Below are positions 57,301 through 64,000 of a stretch of DNA of 64,000 nucleotides, one piece after another; position 1 is the stretch's first letter; the number at the start of each line of letters is the position of its first letter. This stretch comes from Mayfieldus sp963781495 (GTDB lineage: Bacteria > Actinomycetota > Thermoleophilia > Solirubrobacterales > 70-9): NCBI GenBank assembly GCA_963781495.1, contig CAWAFX010000002.1, positions 1,674,001 to 1,738,000 on the forward strand, read 5' to 3'. The position numbers and the translations under genes were made by a program. The notes under the pieces were generated by a model, which was not told the origin of the DNA, ran no database searches, and saw only the letters and a list, made by a program, of their open reading frames with translations.

Positions 57301-59057
57301 AGGTCTCCGAGAAGGTCGCCGCGGCCCGAAACGCCTCCCCGGGCACCGACCTGATCTCGCCCTCCAACAACCACGACCTCTACTCGATCGAGGACCTGGC
57401 GGAGCTGATCGACGAGCTGAAGACCGTCAACCCCGACCTGCGGGTCTCGGTCAAGGTGCCCGTGGTGCCCAACGTCGGCACGATCGGCCTCGGGATTGCC
57501 AAGGCGGGCGCCGACATCATCACCCTCTCGGGCTTCGAGGGCGGCACCGGCGCCGCCCGCCAGCACGCGCTGCGTCACGTCGGGCTGCCATCCGACATCG
57601 GCACCCGCGCCGTGCACCGGGCGCTTATGGAGGCCGGGATCCGCAACCGGGTCGAGATCTGGGCCGACGGCGGCTACCGCCATGGCCACGACGTCGTGAA
57701 GCTGCACTGCATGGGCGCCAACCGGGTCGCCTTCGGGACCCTGGCGATGGTCTCGATCGGTTGCACGATCTGCCGCGGCTGCCAGCTCGACACCTGCCAC
57801 GTCGGCATCGCGACCCAGATCGAGACCGTCGAGCAGGCCCAGGAGCACGGGCTGAAGAAGTTCACCCCGCAGGAGGTCGACACAGCGGCCGAGAGCTGCG
57901 CCCGTTTCTTCAAGGCGATGGGCGAGGAGGTCAAGCAGGTGGTCGCCTCGCTGGGATACGAGCGCGCCCAGGACCTGGTCGGGCGCTATGACCTGCTCGA
58001 GCAGATCTCCCACTCCGACCGGCTCGATCTCGCGGAGCTGATCACGCCGCTGGAGGAGTACCTCGACCTCGAGCCGCTCGACCTCCCGGTCGCCGAGGAG
58101 GAGGTGCTGGCCGAGGCCCGCGCCGAGGCCGGGCTGGTCGTCGCGCGGCCGATTCGGATGGAGCCGAAGTCGGCCTCGACCGAGATCGGCTCGCTCGCGA
58201 GCGAGGTCTGCTCGGGCCATGCCGTCCATCGCGACTTCCCGCGCGCCACCGACGCCAACGACCGCGTGCTGGGGGCCGAGCTTTCAGGGGCGCTCTCGCG
58301 GGCGCGGATCTTCGACGGCGGGCCCGAGGCCTCCGAGGACGTGCTGGCCGAGCTCAACTTCAATGGCGGCTCGGTCGCCGGCCAGGGCTTCGGCGCCTTC
58401 AACGCCTACGGCGTCGTCTGCCGGGTCGTCGGCGGGGCCCAGGACGGGGTCGGCAAGGCGATGCTGGGCGGCACGGTATCGATCCTCAAGGGCGAGGGGG
58501 CCAAGGGCGAGCGGCTGAATGGATCGGTCGGCAAGTCGTTCGCCTACGGGGCCCAGCGCGGGCGCCTCTTCGTCCAGGGCTCCGCCGACTCGCGGTTCTG
58601 CATCAGGCTCTCTGGCGCCGACATCGTCCTCGGCGGCGAGCCCGCGGAGCCGATCGACGATTCGCGCGGCTGCGTCGTCGACCGCGCGAACGCCAAGGGC
58701 TTTGCTTTCGAGTACATGACCTCGGGCCGGGCCGTCGTCCTCGGCGACCTCGGCCCCTGGGCCTGCGCCGGGATGACCGGTGGCCGGGTCTACGTCCGCA
58801 TCAACGCCTTCGGCCTCGACCGTGCGGCGATCGAGCGCCGCCTTGGCGAGGGCGCCCTGGTCGAGCTCGAGGAGGTCGACGCCGAGGGCCGCCTCGACAT
58901 CGACGACCTACTCGGCCACTACTGCGAAGAGCTGCGGGTCAGCGGTCAGGATTCAGAGGCGAAGCGGATCGCGGAGCTGGCCGCGGACCCGGGCGTCAAC
59001 TTCCTCCAGATCGTCCCGCACAAGGTCCAGGCGGACCCCTCGATCTCTACCGAATAG
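54387..59057 (+). CDS. gltB: Glutamate synthase large subunit
   Basis: A 1556-residue amidotransferase making two glutamates from glutamine and 2-oxoglutarate. GGAGG precedes the GTG by five bases. A 35-residue propeptide-like extension precedes Cys36, the glutaminase nucleophile after processing; its context DACAIYASV differs from the usual CGxGF. GHNRYSTNTWPSFKR and LGHNGEINTI complete the glutaminase site. The FMN domain (about 830-1250) carries the 3Fe-4S motif CTICRGCQLDTC (C-x5-C-x4-C spacing), and the C-terminal 300 residues form the beta-helix (FNGGSVAGQGFGAFNAYG). No gltD is in the window. Confidence 0.94.
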   Translation: MAPTQSSGQERPQRYSPERAYRPRVSPPSVEDKDACAIYASVRRDATPSHEPIEIAIAALQKMLHRAGNVDGEGDGCGLLLDIPRRIWAEEVRSGGHNPALALDEAFAVGHVFVERSQDLEAVRHDAREILSRGGFRILAERVGAVESKSLGSTAREEEPHFWQLAGLVTEAERRGRVLFDLLIELERELGVHIPSFSANTCVYKVMGSPRVLGDYYPDLHDERFETVGCFGHNRYSTNTWPSFKRVQPFSILGHNGEINTIAQLRQEAQMLAVPIEPGNSDSQDLNRTIQTLVCRDGLSLPEAMEMVLPPIVDEIRAIPEELQGFYMYLRQMMGPFSQGPVALIARRGDECVFSADALGLRPLWQVETVDDYVFSSEPGVVSVHDMVAEPKPLAPGEKAMVAIDRSRKRSVLHSHEQMQRLVRERWLQRTGAAAVAPYERALQTGGPLEGEEIPGYAEAGPEEPVKVTDRVLAGFGWQRDDVKLVQQMASNGAEPIGSLGYDGPLAALSPERQNLADYFKETVAVVTNPAIDREREIEHFSTRAVFGRRPPADSPGEDTNTVETSFPVILGGHHDMAPLSDSVYRRIAREHKTYLLEDLWEEFRGRAAAVDISLLESETTQGAVERLKQEAVKAVRDGAELLVLTDRTVYEGERRYVDPHLAVSTVDQALKQFRVELGEVNLRRRCSIVLRSAALRNVHDVMLALGLGANGACPYVMVEVVCVEDYEQDVSNLAAALRKGIEKVISTIGIHEVRGYARQFSSIGVKPELAEIFQTEAFAASERGGAGFSDLDTDCAERQRILAGEQETKPAKTFRFYPKVYKAAIAVANGSASFEEYSQKVRDLEQESPISMRHAMALKGDREPVDPATVDASVGQHDYPVVISSMSFGSQSEPAFRAYAAAAKAINILCINGEGGEIQDMYGEYRKWRGQQVASGRFGVSAEMLNSSYVAEIKIGQGAKPGEGGHLPGKKVSEKVAAARNASPGTDLISPSNNHDLYSIEDLAELIDELKTVNPDLRVSVKVPVVPNVGTIGLGIAKAGADIITLSGFEGGTGAARQHALRHVGLPSDIGTRAVHRALMEAGIRNRVEIWADGGYRHGHDVVKLHCMGANRVAFGTLAMVSIGCTICRGCQLDTCHVGIATQIETVEQAQEHGLKKFTPQEVDTAAESCARFFKAMGEEVKQVVASLGYERAQDLVGRYDLLEQISHSDRLDLAELITPLEEYLDLEPLDLPVAEEEVLAEARAEAGLVVARPIRMEPKSASTEIGSLASEVCSGHAVHRDFPRATDANDRVLGAELSGALSRARIFDGGPEASEDVLAELNFNGGSVAGQGFGAFNAYGVVCRVVGGAQDGVGKAMLGGTVSILKGEGAKGERLNGSVGKSFAYGAQRGRLFVQGSADSRFCIRLSGADIVLGGEPAEPIDDSRGCVVDRANAKGFAFEYMTSGRAVVLGDLGPWACAGMTGGRVYVRINAFGLDRAAIERRLGEGALVELEEVDAEGRLDIDDLLGHYCEELRVSGQDSEAKRIAELAADPGVNFLQIVPHKVQADPSISTE

Positions 59058-59065
59058 CCGCCCCC

Positions 59066-59545
59066 TCAGACCCAGCGCCGGGTGCGGGCCGTGTAGCGGT
59101 CGTACTCATCGCCGAACTTGCGCTGCAGGTATCGCTCTTCGCGGGCGATCACTCCGCGGTCGACGAGCAGCAGCACGATCGGGAGCGGGACCAGGACCCA
59201 GAGGGCGCTCGCCAGCGTCGCCACTCCACAGTAGCCCAGGGCCATCGCCAGGTAGGCGGGATTGCGGCTGAGCCGGTAGGGGCCGCCGGTCACCAGCGAG
59301 GTCGTGGGGGAGTAAGGGTTCACCGGCGTGCCGGCGGTGCGTAGCGCGCGGAAGAAGGCGCGCGCGAGGAGCAGGCCAGCGGCCGAGAGCACGACCCCCA
59401 GCGGCCAGCGGACCGCGCCCGGTATCGAGGCCGAGGGCAGAAGCGCCTCGAGCACGAAGCCGGCGACGAGCCCTCCGAGGTAGATCAGGGGCGGCGGCGC
59501 GAGCACGCCGGCTGCATCGGACGACGCAGGTTCGGCTGCTGCCAT
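59066..59545 (-). CDS. Isoprenylcysteine-methyltransferase-like membrane protein
   Basis: A 159-residue protein with four membrane helices and the ICMT/PEMT-family signature GPYRLSRNPAYLAMALG followed by EERYLQRKFGDEYDRYTART. In bacteria such proteins are uncharacterised SAM-dependent methyltransferases of small hydrophobic molecules. It follows the coiled-coil gene by 14 bases in the same direction and may be its last operon partner. Confidence 0.83.
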   Translation of the reverse strand: MAAAEPASSDAAGVLAPPPLIYLGGLVAGFVLEALLPSASIPGAVRWPLGVVLSAAGLLLARAFFRALRTAGTPVNPYSPTTSLVTGGPYRLSRNPAYLAMALGYCGVATLASALWVLVPLPIVLLLVDRGVIAREERYLQRKFGDEYDRYTARTRRWV

Positions 59546-59559
59546 GTCCCGGCCTGCTG

Positions 59560-61731
59560 CTACTCGCCGATCGCGCGGATGTCGCGCAGGAGCTCGTCGA
59601 GCAGGCGTTCGGTTTCGGTGCGCACCTTGGCGGTGCTGTCGCGGATCGCCTGCTCGGCGGCCTGGTTGAGCTGCTGCTGAGCCTCGGCCGCCCGCTTGGC
59701 GGTCTCGGCCCGCTGGCGCTCGGACTCCGCCCGCAGCGCGGTGACGACCTCGTTGACCTGCTCCTTGGGAAGCTCCTCGCGGCGTCGCTGCTCCTCGCGG
59801 TCGCGGCGCAGCGCCTTGCGCGAGAGCTTCTCCGAAGCCCGCTTCTCCTGTTCGGAGAGCGTCGCTGCCACCTTGCGGCCTTCGGCCTGAACATGGGCAG
59901 CAGCGGCCTCTGAGCTCTTGGCGATCGTCGCCCGCAGCGACTCGGCGTCGCTGTCAAGCGCCGCCTTGGCCTCCTGGCCGACGTCGGCTGTCGCCGCTTT
60001 CACCGCGGCGACGATCCGCTGTTCGGCCGCGGATGCGTTCTCCTCGACGGTGCGCTTCAGGCTCTCGTCGGCGCCCTTGCTCGTCTCGGCGGCCGCGGCG
60101 CGGAACTCCTCCAGAGCCCCGCTGAGCTGCTGCTCGGCGGCCTGCCGCAGGCGCTGCTCGGCATCGCCGCGGAGATGGTCGACGGCGGCGCCGAGTGCCT
60201 CGTCGAGCTGCTTTCGAGCCTGCTGGTCGAGCTGCTGGCTGGCCGCGGCAAGGCGCTGGTCGATCTGCTGGCCAAGCGTCTCGGTCGCCGCAGCGGTGCT
60301 TTGGCCGACCTGGGCCTCGATCCGCGCCGTCAGCGCCTGCTCGAGCTGGGCCTGGACCTGCGGCGCGACCTTGCCGACCTCGGCCTGGGCAGCCTGCGCG
60401 GTGCGTTCCTCGACCGCGGCGTGGAGGCGCTCCTCGGCGGCGACGATCCGCTGCTCGGCGCTGCTGCGCATGCGCTCGATCTCGGAGTCGACCCGGACCC
60501 GGGTCGACTCGGTCAGCTGCTGGGCGGTCGTCTCGCTGGATGACTGAAGCTGGGTCGCCAGCTGCTCGGCGGCGGCGCCGACACTATGGCGGAGCCGCTC
60601 TTCGAGACGCGAGCTCAGCGCCTGCTCGAGCTCGCCGCGCATCTGCGGTGTCGCCCTTGCCATTTCGGCCTGGATCGCGCTCGCGGTCGCCTCTTCGACG
60701 CTGCCCCCGAGCCGCTGCTCGGCTGCCGTGAGCTGCTGGGCGGCCTCGGCGGCGACCCGCGTGATCTCGGCTTCGGCGCGCTCGCGGGCGGCATCGTGAA
60801 GCCGGCGCTCCATCGTCTCGGTCGCCTCCATCAGCTTCGCCTCCAGCGAGCGGCTGGCGGCGGCCGCGTCCTCGGAGAGCTGGGCTTCGAGCCGGCTGGT
60901 GAGCATCTGCTCGAGCTGCGCCTGCATCTGCGGCGTCGTCGCGGCGACGGCGGCCCGGGTCTCCTCCGTCGCCCGACGTTCCAGCGACTCCCGCAGCTGG
61001 TCCTCGGCGCCGGCGATCTGGGCCGTGGCCGCCTCGCTCAGGCGCTCGATCTCCTCGGCCGCACGCGCTTTTGCCGTCTCGCTCAGGCGCCTTTCGATCT
61101 CGGGTATCGAAGCACTCAGCTCGGCCCGCAGCTCCTGTCCGGCGGCGGCCGAGCTCTCCTTGATCTGGGCGTCGATGCGTTCGGTCAGCAGCTCCTGCAG
61201 GTGCGAGTGCATCTGCGGCGTCGCCTTCGAGACCGCGGCCTGGCTCGCCGCGGTGGCCTGCTGCTCGAGTGCAGTCTGCAGTCGCCCTTCGGCCTCGGCG
61301 AGCTGTGCCTCGCCGGCGGCCTTGACCTCGGCTCCGATCCGCTCGAGCTCGGCCTCGGCGCGGCTGCGGGTCGAGCGCTGCAGCTTCTCCTCCAGGTCAT
61401 GGATCGCGCCGGTGAGGTCGCCGCGCAGGCGCTCGTTCTCGCTCAGCAGCAGCTGTTGAAGTCCTGACCGCGCCCTCTCGGCCTGCTCGCGCAGCTGCTT
61501 GCGCGAGGAATCGAAAGTTCCGTCGGGCATCGCCGGGGCGGGCCCGGCCTGGCCGCGGTCCGGTTCGCGGGGGTCGCCGGGCTCGTCCTCGGCCCCGGCG
61601 CCGAAGGGCGGCGGCGGAGCAGGGTCGGCCTCTACCGTCTGGCGCTCGGCCAGGCGGCGCTTCCATTCGCCCGGAGGGATCGTCTCGGCTCCCGCCTGCT
61701 GCTCAGGGGTCTGCTCGTCGTGCTGGGCCAA
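59560..61731 (-). CDS. Giant coiled-coil protein with exact 95-residue repeat
   Basis: A 723-residue, Ala/Glu/Gln-rich, entirely helical protein after a Pro-rich N-terminus (1-72). No membrane segment and no Cys. Three consecutive units of exactly 95 residues start at 169, 264 and 359, with a fourth, degenerate one at 454. Each opens with (K/R/A)xTPQM or KVAPQV and carries RAxxEIER near 55-62 and AExRL near 74-78. Coiled-coil arithmetic allows 12 heptads plus one hendecad per unit, and the recurring Pro would kink the rod about every 14 nm. TTG start. Streptomyces Scy/FilP cytoskeletal proteins use a different (51-residue) repeat, so a scaffold role here is inference. Confidence 0.75.
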   Translation of the reverse strand: MAQHDEQTPEQQAGAETIPPGEWKRRLAERQTVEADPAPPPPFGAGAEDEPGDPREPDRGQAGPAPAMPDGTFDSSRKQLREQAERARSGLQQLLLSENERLRGDLTGAIHDLEEKLQRSTRSRAEAELERIGAEVKAAGEAQLAEAEGRLQTALEQQATAASQAAVSKATPQMHSHLQELLTERIDAQIKESSAAAGQELRAELSASIPEIERRLSETAKARAAEEIERLSEAATAQIAGAEDQLRESLERRATEETRAAVAATTPQMQAQLEQMLTSRLEAQLSEDAAAASRSLEAKLMEATETMERRLHDAARERAEAEITRVAAEAAQQLTAAEQRLGGSVEEATASAIQAEMARATPQMRGELEQALSSRLEERLRHSVGAAAEQLATQLQSSSETTAQQLTESTRVRVDSEIERMRSSAEQRIVAAEERLHAAVEERTAQAAQAEVGKVAPQVQAQLEQALTARIEAQVGQSTAAATETLGQQIDQRLAAASQQLDQQARKQLDEALGAAVDHLRGDAEQRLRQAAEQQLSGALEEFRAAAAETSKGADESLKRTVEENASAAEQRIVAAVKAATADVGQEAKAALDSDAESLRATIAKSSEAAAAHVQAEGRKVAATLSEQEKRASEKLSRKALRRDREEQRRREELPKEQVNEVVTALRAESERQRAETAKRAAEAQQQLNQAAEQAIRDSTAKVRTETERLLDELLRDIRAIGE

Positions 61732-61824
61732 TTCTGGTTCCGGATTTTCGAGGCCGCCAGCGATGCTGGGATGCTAAGCGGGCGCCCAGCGGCAAAAGTA
61801 GACGAATACGCCTACCGGGGTCGA

Positions 61825-62394
61825 TCAGACCTCGACCACGTATAGCTGGTAACGGCCGATCGTCAGCTCGTCGCCGTCCTGGATCCTTCCCCAGTCTGCC
61901 GTCTCGCCGTTGACGAGCAGCCCGTTGAGGCTGCGGTCGTCGAGCACGCGCAGAGGCTTCGATCCCTCCCAGACGATCAGCGCGTGGCGACGCGAGACCG
62001 TCGGGTCATCGAGGCGGATGTCAGCGGTGACGCTGCGGCCGATCCGCGACCAACCGCGCTCGAGCGGAAAGACCTTGATGCCATCGTCGCGAACGACCAG
62101 GTAGCGCCCGGGTTCGGAGATCCCCTCGCGTGCCTGATCCAGCCACTCGGGCGCCGCCGGCACCGAGGCGGCCGGGAACTCGACCGTCTTGTCGGTCTCC
62201 TGCTCGGGCGTTGACTCGAACAGCGAAGCGCGCCGAAAGCTGTCGCTCCCGCAGCGGGGGCATTCTGGAAGCTCGTCCTGAGCTTCGAGTGAGACCTGTG
62301 AGCCGCAGGCGGAGCAGGAAAAGGTTCCGGCTCCGGGAGCGGCGCCCGCTTCGTGAAGCTCGCTAGCGGCGCCGATCAACGTTTCCACCTCCAA
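61825..62394 (-). CDS. Zinc-ribbon/FHA protein, GarA-like
   Basis: A 189-residue protein. Residues 27-48 form a zinc ribbon (CSACG and CPRCG). A linker holds EQETDKTVEF (65-73), reminiscent of the phospho-Thr motif before the FHA domain in GarA/OdhI. The FHA domain (about 100-185) has GRSVTADIRLDDPTVSRRHA and SLNGLLVNG, with the Arg, Ser, Asn and His-type contacts to phosphothreonine. In mycobacteria GarA switches glutamate synthase and ketoglutarate metabolism; gltB lies 3 kb away here. Start is uncertain: TTG 62394, GTG 62388 or TTG 62379 (best spaced from GGAGG). Confidence 0.82.
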   Translation of the reverse strand: MEVETLIGAASELHEAGAAPGAGTFSCSACGSQVSLEAQDELPECPRCGSDSFRRASLFESTPEQETDKTVEFPAASVPAAPEWLDQAREGISEPGRYLVVRDDGIKVFPLERGWSRIGRSVTADIRLDDPTVSRRHALIVWEGSKPLRVLDDRSLNGLLVNGETADWGRIQDGDELTIGRYQLYVVEV

Positions 62395-62491
62395 GTATGG
62401 AATCCGATGCTACCGCGCTTGGAAATTGCGTACATCGACCAATGGACGAATTAGCCGCTACGTCCAAAGAAAACAGCCGGCGCCGCAAAGG

Positions 62492-62743
62492 TCAGGCGAC
62501 TGGAGCAGCTTCGGGCGGCGCGACCGGGGGCGCGGGCGCCGGCCAGGCACGGTGGACGTTGGCGGCACCGGCGGCGCTGCGCACGCGCTCGCCGCGAAGC
62601 CGCTCGCCCAGGGCTGCTGCGCGGGGCCGCTCGAGGCAGAGGCTGCAGACCATCGATTCGCTCCGACCGTCGCCGAAGACTGTGACTTCCTCGCCGATCA
62701 ACGGCGTCCTGGCGCAGACCGAGCAGGATGTGAACTCGTCCAT
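62492..62743 (-). CDS. Small zinc-binding (CxxC...CxxC) protein
   Basis: An 83-residue protein. Residues 6-37 carry TSCSVCARTPLIGEEVTVFG, then SESMVCSLCLERPR: two CxxC knuckles 24 residues apart that should bind one zinc. The rest is basic and Ala/Pro-rich. It is the first gene of a minus-strand series running into the FHA and coiled-coil genes. It could be a small regulator or adaptor. Confidence 0.68.
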   Translation of the reverse strand: MDEFTSCSVCARTPLIGEEVTVFGDGRSESMVCSLCLERPRAAALGERLRGERVRSAAGAANVHRAWPAPAPPVAPPEAAPVA

Positions 62744-62813
62744 GAAGGCTCGCTTCGCCACCGGCGTCCGGGCTCCTCCCGGAGCCACCGGGTTGGGCAA
62801 ATAGAATCGCCCG

Positions 62814-63335
62814 ATGGGACCGGTCAGTGCCGAGCTAGCGATCGACGTGCCGCGCGAGGCGGGCTTCGACTTCATCGCCGATCTCGCCAACCGGCCCTCC
62901 TTCTGCGACCACTTCATAAGCGATTTCCATCTCCTTCGCACCGAGTCGACCGGGGTCGGAGCCGGGGCGCGGTTTCGCTTTTTCGCGCCGCCGCAGGCGA
63001 TCTGGATGGACACCACGATCGCCGCCCTGGAGCGGCCCCACCGGATATCCGAGCGCGGTAGCGGCGGGCGCTGGAACCGGATCCGCTCGGCGACTGAGTG
63101 GGAGCTTGTCGCAGGCCCCGGGGCGCTGACCACGGTGCGGGTCACCTACTGGACCGAGCCCGGCCACCCGATCGATCGCCTCAAGGAGGTGTTCGGCGCG
63201 GCCTCGGTCTGGTACGGGCGTGACTGGAGCGCCGCCCTGCGGCGCCTGCGCGACCTGTTGGAATCCGATCTCGCCCCCGCGGGGACGCGGCGGGTGGCCG
63301 CCGGAAGCGATTACCCGACGCCGGTGCACCAATAG
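62814..63335 (+). CDS. SRPBCC-fold protein
   Basis: A 173-residue protein matching the START/SRPBCC helix-grip fold: AELAIDVPREAGFDFIADLA at the start, GAGARFRFF in the middle and a C-terminal long helix (YGRDWSAALRRLRDLLES). These proteins bind hydrophobic ligands or act as cyclases. It starts with ATG and is divergent from the zinc-protein gene over 70 bases. Confidence 0.85.
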   Translation: MGPVSAELAIDVPREAGFDFIADLANRPSFCDHFISDFHLLRTESTGVGAGARFRFFAPPQAIWMDTTIAALERPHRISERGSGGRWNRIRSATEWELVAGPGALTTVRVTYWTEPGHPIDRLKEVFGAASVWYGRDWSAALRRLRDLLESDLAPAGTRRVAAGSDYPTPVHQ

Positions 63336-63348
63336 ACTGCCGCCGCCG

Positions 63349-63891
63349 ATGACAGCGCGCCGCATCCTTCGCCTGCTGCCCGCTCTTGCCGTGCTCGCGC
63401 TCGCGGCGGCATTCGCCGCCTGCGGGTCCAAGGAGGGGACCGACGTCAGCGAAGGCCAGCCGGTCCAGCTCGGCGATCTGCAGTTCAACGTCGAGTTCTC
63501 GCGTTTTCTCAACCCCGACGACGTCGAGGATCACGAGTACCTGGTCGGCCAGGCGCCCTCGGGGCCGGACCAGCTCTACCTCGGGATCTTCGTCGAGATC
63601 ATCAACAAGAACAAGCAGAGTGCGGTCAACATCCCCACCGGCTGGAAGATCACCGACACGACCGACCAGAGCTACTTCCCGCTGCCCAGCCAGAGCCCGT
63701 ATGCGCTGCCGCTCGGGGCGCCGATCGGGCCGCAGGACCAGGCCCCGGCGCTCGACAGCACAGCTCAGGTCGGGCCGGCCGGGGGCTCGATGGTTCTGTT
63801 CTCGATCCCCACCTCGGCGAACGACAACCGCCCCCTGGTCCTCGACATCCCGGGCCCGGGCGGACCGGCCAAGATCACGCTGGACCTCTGA
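63349..63891 (+). CDS. Putative lipoprotein (DUF4352-like fold)
   Basis: A 180-residue exported protein. Lipobox FAACG with Cys25 predicts lipid attachment. The mature domain is beta-rich (LQFNVEFSRFLNP, YLGIFVEIINKNKQSAVNIP, GGSMVLFSIP), a layout like DUF4352/immunoglobulin-type extracytoplasmic domains. It follows the SRPBCC gene by 13 bases. Confidence 0.77.
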   Translation: MTARRILRLLPALAVLALAAAFAACGSKEGTDVSEGQPVQLGDLQFNVEFSRFLNPDDVEDHEYLVGQAPSGPDQLYLGIFVEIINKNKQSAVNIPTGWKITDTTDQSYFPLPSQSPYALPLGAPIGPQDQAPALDSTAQVGPAGGSMVLFSIPTSANDNRPLVLDIPGPGGPAKITLDL

Positions 63892-63894
63892 CGG

Positions 63895-64000
63895 ATGCGA
63901 GTCCTGCAGCTCTCGCTGCTGCTCGCCGCGGCCGGCGCGCTGGTGATCCTGCTGCGGCTGTTTGGCGACACCGCAAGCTTCGCCGGCCTGGTGGCGATCA
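63895..64000 (+). CDS. Membrane protein, N-terminus only
   Basis: The first 35 codons of a protein cut by the window edge. Starting at ATG three bases after the previous stop, it has a hydrophobic segment LQLSLLLAAAGALVILLRLF, a signal or first membrane helix. Nothing more can be said. Confidence 0.6.
   Translation, partial: MRVLQLSLLLAAAGALVILLRLFGDTASFAGLVAI

Noticed and set aside
56238..58229. 663-codon minus-strand frame inside gltB
   Set aside because: Shadow of a gene with intact glutaminase, FMN and 3Fe-4S motifs.
59560..61731. Plus-strand Cys/Arg-rich frames opposite the coiled-coil gene
   Set aside because: They mirror the repeated Ala/Glu/Gln codons on the minus strand and have no start signals or domains.

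Overview
The window is about 70% G+C, densely coded and chromosomal. Actinobacterial hallmarks are frequent GTG/TTG starts, an F420-type LLM oxidoreductase, ECF sigma/zinc anti-sigma pairs, MMPL export, paired acyl-CoA dehydrogenases and leaderless promoters. A lysine/valine-rich C-terminal surface domain on secreted proteins suggests a soil member of Thermoleophilia, order Solirubrobacterales. That placement is inferred from protein style; there is no rRNA in the window. I see no insertion sequence, prophage, CRISPR array or biosynthetic megacluster, and no gene-free stretch exceeds 300 bp.

Layout. 1-2.5 kb: aromatic or sterol catabolism on the minus strand (SCP2-hydrolase, SnoaL protein, intradiol dioxygenase). 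2.6-4.6 kb: cysS-rlmB. 4.7-9.3 kb: secreted trypsin-like protease, SigH-like sigma factor, an RTX-repeat protein coupled to a Tat-exported phospholipase C, and tRNA-Thr. 9.4-11.3 kb: a VOC ring-cleaving dioxygenase coupled to a maleylacetate-reductase-like enzyme. 11.4-13.0 kb: one reading frame fusing PlsC and GpsA. 13.2-16.0 kb: two ECF sigma modules. 16-25 kb: rhomboid protease, BtuF-like protein, pterin dehydratase, a GMC oxidoreductase with its small partner, CBS protein and Na+/H+ antiporter. 25-34.8 kb: beta-oxidation genes (hydroxyacyl-CoA dehydrogenase, thiolase, two acyl-CoA dehydrogenases, LLM oxidoreductase) plus an MMPL exporter. 35-41 kb: MarR, MBL hydrolase, methyltransferase, CDF exporter, M23 peptidase and hydrolase. 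41-44.8 kb: lysA-hom-thrC, with thrB displaced to 51.6 kb by a secreted subtilase/Gly-rich pair, an FkbM methyltransferase and two thioredoxin-fold genes. 52.5-59 kb: SnoaL, cupin, ParA and gltB. 59-62.7 kb (minus): a possible module of zinc mini-protein, zinc-ribbon/FHA protein, a 723-residue coiled-coil protein with an exact 95-residue repeat, and a membrane methyltransferase-like protein. The right edge holds SRPBCC, lipoprotein and truncated membrane-protein genes.

Most notable signals: (1) a family of about 160-nt intergenic hairpins (13.0 and 51.4 kb, probable divergent relative at 43.6 kb) whose stems covary while internal blocks are conserved; (2) the PlsC-GpsA fusion; (3) one operator/promoter module with identical geometry upstream of the thiolase and an acyl-CoA dehydrogenase; (4) the 95-residue-repeat coiled-coil protein beside a GarA-like FHA protein, about 3 kb from gltB; (5) a subtilase carrying Glu where catalytic Asp is expected; (6) an unnamed C-terminal domain shared by two secreted proteins.
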